From Candidatus Sumerlaeota bacterium (GTDB lineage: Bacteria; UBP6; UBA1177), in the NCBI GenBank assembly GCA_007136595.1, contig SLGQ01000158.1:1-31003 (forward strand): a stretch of 31,003 bases of DNA, given 5' to 3'. Position numbers and translations under genes: made by a program. This document shows, one piece after another, positions 26,177-31,003 of the stretch (position 1 is the first letter of the stretch; each line of letters opens with the position of its first letter). Under the pieces are notes generated by a model. That model was not told the DNA's origin. It did not search any database and worked only from the letters and a program-made list of their open reading frames with translations.

Positions 26177-26808
26177 TGACTGTAATGAAGTTCCTCATAT
26201 TCATTTCCCTTACATCCATCTTTCTTGTATCCTGCACTATAAAAGTCGGTGATAAACCCGTTGAAAGAAGTGAAAGTGGTGGATATATATCGAAAACATC
26301 TGAAAGTGATGGAGATATTTTTTCTTCAATAGGTCCCGGAGATGTGCTGAGGATCACTGTTTATGGAGAAAGTGACCTGTCCGGAGAATATCAGGTGAGC
26401 CTTAACAGATCTATAATGTTTCCTTTTATAGGAGAAATATCTGTAGAAGGGTTGAATAATATCACTCTGGCATCAGAAATTGCTGCAAGATTAAGAGAAG
26501 GATACCTTGTGAACCCTCAGGTGACTGTTTTTACACAAGAGTTTGTCAGCAAAAGGATATTTGTTCTCGGGCAAGTTAAAAAATCAGGCAATTTCCCAAT
26601 GAGAAATGAAATGAGCGTTATCGAAGCAATTTCTCTTGCCGGTGGATTTACAAACATGGCAGACCTGAATAATGTAGTTGTTACGAGAAAAGAAACAGGG
26701 AGAGAGATCAGGATCGTAGTGAATATAAGGTCGATAGTTAACGGGCAGGAAGAGAATTTTTATCTTAAGCCCGGAGATATAATATATGTCCGAGAAAGGT
26801 TTTTCTAG
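26176..26808 (+). CDS. Short OPX/Wza-type polysaccharide export lipoprotein
   Basis: 210 residues. Lipobox LVSC with predicted lipidated Cys20. The polysaccharide export domain (~52-125) contains the typical IGPGDVLRITVYGESDLSGE followed by FPFIGEISVEGL, and one SLBB-like domain (~128-205) contains KRIFVLGQVKKSGNFPM, VIEAISLAGGF and the terminal LKPGDIIYVRERFF. E. coli Wza has ~380 residues with three SLBB-type units and a C-terminal helix that crosses the outer membrane; both the extra SLBB copies and this helix are absent here. The start overlaps the barrel stop; an ATG three codons later is also possible. Short OPX proteins of this kind are thought to work with a separate barrel, and one lies directly upstream. 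Confidence 0.9.
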   Translation: MTVMKFLIFISLTSIFLVSCTIKVGDKPVERSESGGYISKTSESDGDIFSSIGPGDVLRITVYGESDLSGEYQVSLNRSIMFPFIGEISVEGLNNITLASEIAARLREGYLVNPQVTVFTQEFVSKRIFVLGQVKKSGNFPMRNEMSVIEAISLAGGFTNMADLNNVVVTRKETGREIRIVVNIRSIVNGQEENFYLKPGDIIYVRERFF

Positions 26809-28955
26809 TGTATGAGAAAGAAATTGACATAAAGCAACTGCTATCTCTTTTAAGGAAACATCTTCCTGTTTTTATCGGGGTGATAATTGTAATTCTTGTT
26901 CTCACCTATGTTTATATTCAGAGATCTCCGGTAATATATTCGGCTGTCGCGACAGTTGAGATAGAGCCCAGATCTGCTGACATTCTGGGTGGCGGAATGG
27001 AGATAGTGTCTGCCGGAACACAGGGATCTTACTGGTCCAACAAGGAGTACTATGCAACTCAATATGAAATTATTCAAAGCCGCATTGTAAGCCAGAAAGT
27101 CATAGATATGATCCCTGAAGGCAGTGTCCTTAATTTTTTTGGTATTGATCCGTCATCTTTTGAGGATCCTTCAAGGTTGGAAAGGATCGATCCCGTTAGA
27201 ATGCTGCAGGGAAAGATAACTGTTGCGCCACAGAAAAACAGCAATATTGTAAGAATAAGCATAAATGATACCGACCCCGAAAAGGCGGCATTCCTGGCTA
27301 ACAGTGTTTCTTCCGCATACATAGATTTTAACTTGGAAAAAAGGTATGTAGCTACCAGAGAAGCCGCAGTATGGCTGGCTGACCAGAGTGTTAATTTAAA
27401 AAATGAACTTGAAACATCCGAGCTTGAGCTGTTTAACTTTAAAGATGAAAACAACATACTTGCCACAACTTTTGAAGACAGACAGAGTGTTCTTTCAAAA
27501 AGGATCGAAACTCTCAACAATATTCTTACAACACAGGATATTAAAAGAAATGCTTTGATGGCAAAAATGGAAGAGTACCGGAAAATTGATTTTGATGACC
27601 CTGAAGGGGGGTATTTAAAAGATATAGCCAAAGATAACCGGATAGTTTATGATTTGAGGATTAAATATCTGCAAGCACTTTCAAAATATAAAGAAAATGA
27701 GAGTATTTATGGGGAGAAACATCCTAAACAACAAGTTATTTCAGCAGAAATAAACAAAATAAGTTCTCTTTTAAGAGATGAACTTGCCAGTGTTGTGCAA
27801 AGTCATGAAATCGAGTTGAGAACATTGGAAAATGAAATAAGAAAAAACCGTAAAATGCTATCCGATGTTCAGTCAGAAGCTATAGGACTTAACAGACTTT
27901 CCATTGACTTTAACAAGTTGCAGAGAGAAGTGAACACGAATCAGAAATTATATGACATTGTTCTTGAAAGGACAAAGCAAGCTGACCTGAGTGCGCTTTT
28001 GAAAAGTAACAATGTAAGGATGATAGATAGAGCAGAAGTTCCGCATTCTCCTATAAAGCCAAGGAAAAGATTGATATTTCTGATAGGGTTGATAGTTGCG
28101 TTCATAGCCGGGTTTCTTTCGATAATTCTTATAGAGTTTCTTGAAACCAGATTCAGGGATTTTGATGAGCTGGAAAAAGCCTCAAAGAAATCGATTCTCG
28201 GTGTTGTTCCCAAATTTAAAGGTGAAGCAGGGGCTGAGAATGTTCCCGCTGAAATAGTTTTTGAATACAGCGATCAATTTGCCGCCATTGAAGCATTCAG
28301 GACCTTGAGAACCAACATAAAGCTTGGTAATCCAGACAAAGAAATGAAAAAGATACTTGTTACAAGTGCCCTTACAAAAGAAGGAAAGACAGTTCTTTCT
28401 GTAAATATCGCAGCAAGTTATGCTCTGGCAGGTAAAAAGGTTGTAATTGTTGATGCAGATATGAGAAAACCGAGGATCCATAAAGTATTTGACATTAAAA
28501 ATGATGTCGGACTTTCAACTGTTGTGATCGGAGAAGTTTCCATTGAAAACGGCATAGATTACGATGTCTATAAAGGTGTTGATGTTCTTACTTCAGGATC
28601 TGTTCCACCTAACCCTGCTGAATTGATAGAATCTAAAAGGTTCAGCGACATAATAGATCAGCTTTCAAAAAAATACGACATAATTGTTATTGACTCGCCT
28701 CCGCTTACCCCTGTGAGTGATGCGGCAACGCTTTCTGTTCTTGTTGACGGTGTCATTCTTGCAATAAACATAAATAAGACCCCCAGAGATCTTTACAGAT
28801 CGGCTGTTGAAAAAATATCTAAACCGGGGATCAGATTCCTTGGTACTGTCGTGAATATGCTCGATTTTAAAGATAAAAAAAGGTTTGCATCATACTATCA
28901 GTATTATCACTATGAACAGTATGATTCAAAACCGGAAAAAGGAAAAAGGAAATGA
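26808..28955 (+). CDS. Wzz-type polysaccharide co-polymerase fused to a BY-kinase
   Basis: 715 residues. The Wzz domain has TM1 (~19-37), a long periplasmic coiled-coil part and a Pro-rich TM2 (SPIKPRKRLIFLIGLIVAFI, ~414-440). The cytoplasmic tyrosine kinase has a Walker A-like SALTKEGKTV (~519-528), Walker A' VVIVDADMRKP (~545-555), Walker B IIVIDSPPL (~625-633) and a C-terminal cluster of six Tyr within ten residues (YYQYYHYEQY, ~695-704). It controls chain length and export of a surface polysaccharide; phosphorylation of the Tyr tail regulates assembly (family knowledge from Wzc/CapAB). It starts with GTG overlapping the OPX stop (TAGTG), and its stop overlaps the next ATG. No polymerase, flippase or glycosyltransferase lies in the window. 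Confidence 0.94.
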   Translation: MYEKEIDIKQLLSLLRKHLPVFIGVIIVILVLTYVYIQRSPVIYSAVATVEIEPRSADILGGGMEIVSAGTQGSYWSNKEYYATQYEIIQSRIVSQKVIDMIPEGSVLNFFGIDPSSFEDPSRLERIDPVRMLQGKITVAPQKNSNIVRISINDTDPEKAAFLANSVSSAYIDFNLEKRYVATREAAVWLADQSVNLKNELETSELELFNFKDENNILATTFEDRQSVLSKRIETLNNILTTQDIKRNALMAKMEEYRKIDFDDPEGGYLKDIAKDNRIVYDLRIKYLQALSKYKENESIYGEKHPKQQVISAEINKISSLLRDELASVVQSHEIELRTLENEIRKNRKMLSDVQSEAIGLNRLSIDFNKLQREVNTNQKLYDIVLERTKQADLSALLKSNNVRMIDRAEVPHSPIKPRKRLIFLIGLIVAFIAGFLSIILIEFLETRFRDFDELEKASKKSILGVVPKFKGEAGAENVPAEIVFEYSDQFAAIEAFRTLRTNIKLGNPDKEMKKILVTSALTKEGKTVLSVNIAASYALAGKKVVIVDADMRKPRIHKVFDIKNDVGLSTVVIGEVSIENGIDYDVYKGVDVLTSGSVPPNPAELIESKRFSDIIDQLSKKYDIIVIDSPPLTPVSDAATLSVLVDGVILAININKTPRDLYRSAVEKISKPGIRFLGTVVNMLDFKDKKRFASYYQYYHYEQYDSKPEKGKRK

Positions 28956-29605
28956 TAAAGTATTTTTTTTCATTTTGTCTCTTTATCTTTTTTGTGTCAT
29001 GTGAATCTCCATATATGGTTAGACATCCCGTTTCTGCAGGAGACACATACTATCTTTATGCAACATATTACGGTGATGAATTTGAGGGGAGACAAGCTGC
29101 CGATGGCTCCACATTTTCACAAAGTGAGATGACTTGTGCGGCAAGAGGTTTCCCTTTTGGGACAATGCTTGAAGTCAAATCAATAGCAACAGGAAAAAAA
29201 GTTGTAGTTAAAGTAACCGACAGACCTGGAAAAAATGTAGTTGACCTGTCAAAAGCCGCATTTGAAAAGATAGATGATCTTTCCAAAGGAAAAATAAGAG
29301 TGAAGGTAAAGGTTGTAAAAAGAGGTGCTGCACAAGCTTCTCAAAAAAGAGATCCCGGCAGTGTCCCTGAAAAGGTTTCGGAGCAAAAAACAGGACACTA
29401 CACTTTGCAGGTTTACAGGTTCGGAGATCTTGAAATTGCCAAAGAAATAGAGACTGGTCTTAACCTTGACTGTTATATTTTTGCAAAAGATGGCTTTTAT
29501 TTTGTAAGGTGCGGTAGTTTTACAACCCGAAAGGAAGCTGAACAGTTTAAAAATGAACATTTTTCCGATGAAAAAGATGCAGTTGTCATTGAGATGTCTG
29601 ACTGA
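28952..29605 (+). CDS. RlpA-like DPBB lipoprotein with C-terminal SPOR-like domain
   Basis: 217 residues. Lipobox FVSC with predicted lipidated Cys17. The double-psi beta-barrel (~34-110) shows ATYYGDEFEGRQAADGS, FPFGTMLEVKSIATGKKVVV and VTDRPGKNVVDLS. A Lys/Gln linker precedes a SPOR-like domain (~140-217; HYTLQVYRFGDLEIA and YFVRCGSFTTRKEAEQF), which would bind denuded glycan strands at the division site. RlpA is a peptidoglycan lytic transglycosylase in some species. Here the usual T-A-N-G-E becomes A-A-D-G-S (Ser53 for Glu), although Asp90 of TDRPG remains, so activity is uncertain. The start overlaps the BY-kinase stop (ATGA). Confidence 0.85.
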   Translation: MIKYFFSFCLFIFFVSCESPYMVRHPVSAGDTYYLYATYYGDEFEGRQAADGSTFSQSEMTCAARGFPFGTMLEVKSIATGKKVVVKVTDRPGKNVVDLSKAAFEKIDDLSKGKIRVKVKVVKRGAAQASQKRDPGSVPEKVSEQKTGHYTLQVYRFGDLEIAKEIETGLNLDCYIFAKDGFYFVRCGSFTTRKEAEQFKNEHFSDEKDAVVIEMSD

Positions 29606-30731
29606 TCTTTTTCTTATACTTATACTTCTATTTATATTACCTTTAAATTCCAACGCACAAAACATTGCCGATCTTTTGAAATCCGAAAACTTTACTGAAG
29701 GCTTCAGACCTTACCTCAGGATCGGTATATATGTGGGTGTTGATTCAGCATTGATAGAAGGTGATGCAGAAGTTTTTGATAAAACGGGTAAAGTCGTTGC
29801 CAAGATTCAGGGGAGATATACTCTGAGTGTAAAAAACGGGAAAATCGCCATATCAAACCAGCTTACAAATGGGGATATGATAAAGTTCAAGTCAAAGTTC
29901 GGTCTTATAAAAGTGGGCAAAAGAATGTTCCGCGGCGATATTGAAGTATGGCTCAGAAACGGTAAACTGGTGCTTGTAAATGACCTGAATATTGAAGATT
30001 ATGTCAGAGGTGTCATAAATAAAGAAGTGATCCCGTCATGGCACATAGAAACAAAAAAAGCTCAGGCAGTTCTTGCAAGAACATTTGCTGTTCACCAGAA
30101 AATGTTCAACCCCAGAGACAAGCTCTTTGATCTTGCACCTACAGTCCTTGATCAGGTTTATGACGGTCTGAATCAGGAAGATGTAACTGCAAATCAGGCT
30201 GTTGACTCAACAAGGGGTGAGGTGATAACAATAGGCCATAACGCTGTCAAAATTTATTTTCATTCAACTTGCGGTGGTCGTACCGGCTCTTCGCAGGAAG
30301 TGTGGAAGATGAGAAATGATCACCTTCAGGCGGTTGATTGTCCATATTGCAGCAACTCAAGATTATACAGATGGAAAAGAGTTTTAAAGAGCAGTTTTCT
30401 CACCGAAAGATTTAAAGCGGCTGGAGCTAAGGTTGGAAATGTAAATAATATTTCAACAAAAAGGGGAGCTACAAGAGTTGATTCAGTTATAGTGAACGGT
30501 CAAAGTTTTCCTGTGAATAGATTCAGAGAAATAGTTGGATTTTCAACGATATGGTCAAATGATTTTACTGTTAAAAAACAGGGCTCCAATTTTGTTTTTG
30601 AGGGTAAAGGTGCAGGACACGGGGTAGGGGCATGTCAATGGGGAATGGAAGGAATGGCAAGGAAAAACCGGAACTATCGCCAGATACTCATGCATTATCT
30701 GACCGGTGTTGAAATAAGAAAAATGTACTGA
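29577..30731 (+). CDS. SpoIID/LytB-family peptidoglycan lytic protein, exported
   Basis: 384 residues from the ATG at 29577, which gives a clean signal peptide (hydrophobic DLFLILILLFILPL, then NSNAQ). An upstream in-frame ATG at 29553 adds eight residues. Neither has a clear ribosome binding site and both overlap the RlpA-like gene in another frame. The SpoIID domain is well kept: NIEDYVRGVINKEVIPSWHI with the catalytic-type Glu150, KKAQAVLARTFAVHQK, STCGGRTGSSQEVW, the metal-site-type CPYC (255-258) and the end motif GHGVGACQWGMEGMA. SpoIID of Bacillus is a lytic transglycosylase acting on denuded glycan, but many non-sporulating diderms carry the family, so this is not evidence of sporulation. 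Its stop overlaps the queA start (TGATG). Confidence 0.88.
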   Translation: MQLSLRCLTDLFLILILLFILPLNSNAQNIADLLKSENFTEGFRPYLRIGIYVGVDSALIEGDAEVFDKTGKVVAKIQGRYTLSVKNGKIAISNQLTNGDMIKFKSKFGLIKVGKRMFRGDIEVWLRNGKLVLVNDLNIEDYVRGVINKEVIPSWHIETKKAQAVLARTFAVHQKMFNPRDKLFDLAPTVLDQVYDGLNQEDVTANQAVDSTRGEVITIGHNAVKIYFHSTCGGRTGSSQEVWKMRNDHLQAVDCPYCSNSRLYRWKRVLKSSFLTERFKAAGAKVGNVNNISTKRGATRVDSVIVNGQSFPVNRFREIVGFSTIWSNDFTVKKQGSNFVFEGKGAGHGVGACQWGMEGMARKNRNYRQILMHYLTGVEIRKMY

Positions 30732-31003
30732 TGGATACCAAGCTTTTTGACTACCATCTTCCTCCTGAACTGATCGCTGAAACTCCTCTTGACAGGGGTG
30801 ACAGCAGAATGATGATCGTTGACAGAAAAAATGGAACTTTTACACATTCACAGTTCAGAAACATAACAGAGTTCATAGACAACTCCACGACAGTTGTTTT
30901 TAATTCAACAAAAGTAATTCCTGCCCGTATTTTCGGGAAAAGAGTTACAGGCGGTTCCGTAGAGTTTCTGCTTGTCAAAAATGTTCGCAATGATATCTGG
31001 CAA
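30731..31003 (+). CDS. queA: tRNA preQ1(34) S-adenosylmethionine ribosyltransferase-isomerase (3' partial)
   Basis: The first 91 residues are visible, and the frame runs out of the window. The N-terminus matches QueA: LFDYHLPPELIAETPLDRGD followed by SRMMIVDRKNGTF, then VVFNSTKVIPARIFGKR (most homologues have N-D-T/N-T-K-V-I-P-A-R; the Ser is a small change) and GGSVEFLLVK. QueA transfers the ribosyl part of S-adenosylmethionine to preQ1 at tRNA position 34 to make epoxyqueuosine, in the cytoplasm. The ATG overlaps the SpoIID-family stop by one base. An ordinary housekeeping gene marking the edge of the accessory locus. Confidence 0.93.
   Translation, partial: MDTKLFDYHLPPELIAETPLDRGDSRMMIVDRKNGTFTHSQFRNITEFIDNSTTVVFNSTKVIPARIFGKRVTGGSVEFLLVKNVRNDIWQ

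Noticed and set aside
27074..27631. 185-codon open frame on the minus strand.
   Set aside because: It is opposite the Wzz domain, whose reading is certain. No start signal or domain is visible.
29577..30731. Evidence for endospore formation from the SpoIID-family gene.
   Set aside because: The family is widespread in non-sporulating diderms, and no other sporulation gene is in the window.
1..31003. CRISPR arrays, tRNA/rRNA genes, insertion sequences, prophage or attachment sites.
   Set aside because: Reading for regularly spaced repeats, tRNA-like ends, transposase or integrase motifs gave nothing credible.

Overview
The window comes from an AT-rich, diderm (Gram-negative-type) bacterium. 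Every credible gene is on the + strand, and most are packed as operons with 1-4 nt start/stop overlaps or short gaps. The diderm assignment rests on five lipoprotein signal peptides with lipoboxes, at least three proteins that look like outer-membrane beta-barrels, a TolQ/ExbB-type channel, an OPX/Wza-type lipoprotein and an RlpA-like protein. I cannot place the organism firmly. The gene content (TPR proteins with AgmX/PglI C-terminal domains and TolQ-ExbD-ExbD) recalls Myxococcota and relatives, but the low G+C and Lys/Glu/Ile-rich proteins suggest another lineage, for example a candidate phylum such as Delongbacteria. This last point is a guess.

Layout. (i) 1-1485: 3' part of a Gly-rich secreted surface protein. 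(ii) 1667-11509, 'set A': outer-membrane barrel, TPR lipoprotein, very large periplasmic TPR protein, second TPR lipoprotein, small exported protein, inner-membrane FHA-like/TM/Gly-rich/TonB-like protein (AgmX/PglI type), and a second outer-membrane protein. (iii) 11522-12331: murI. (iv) 12394-24709, 'set B': a coiled-coil/beta exported protein, TPR plus coiled-coil protein, large TPR protein, TPR lipoprotein, small exported protein, TolQ/ExbB channel, two ExbD/TolR proteins, terminator, second AgmX/PglI-type protein, and a small periplasmic partner. (v) 24734-28955: polysaccharide export module (outer-membrane barrel, short OPX lipoprotein, Wzz-BY-kinase). (vi) 28952-31003: RlpA-like lipoprotein, SpoIID/LytB-like protein and the start of queA.

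Working model (inference). Sets A and B are two paralogous copies of a Glt/Nfs-like trans-envelope machine, and the window holds only one motor (TolQ-ExbD-ExbD) for both. In Myxococcus xanthus one AglRQS motor serves both the Glt gliding machine and the Nfs spore-coat machine, and Nfs acts on polysaccharide secreted by Exo. Here a polysaccharide exporter is joined directly to the set B operon, so the locus may couple proton-driven envelope transport to surface glycan or to motility. The most unusual detail is that one of the two ExbD proteins has Asn where the proton-carrying Asp normally sits, while the other keeps the Asp.

No intergenic stretch exceeds 300 bases. The longest is 1486-1666 (181 bases), which holds a candidate promoter. 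I saw no tRNA, rRNA, CRISPR array, transposase or phage gene.
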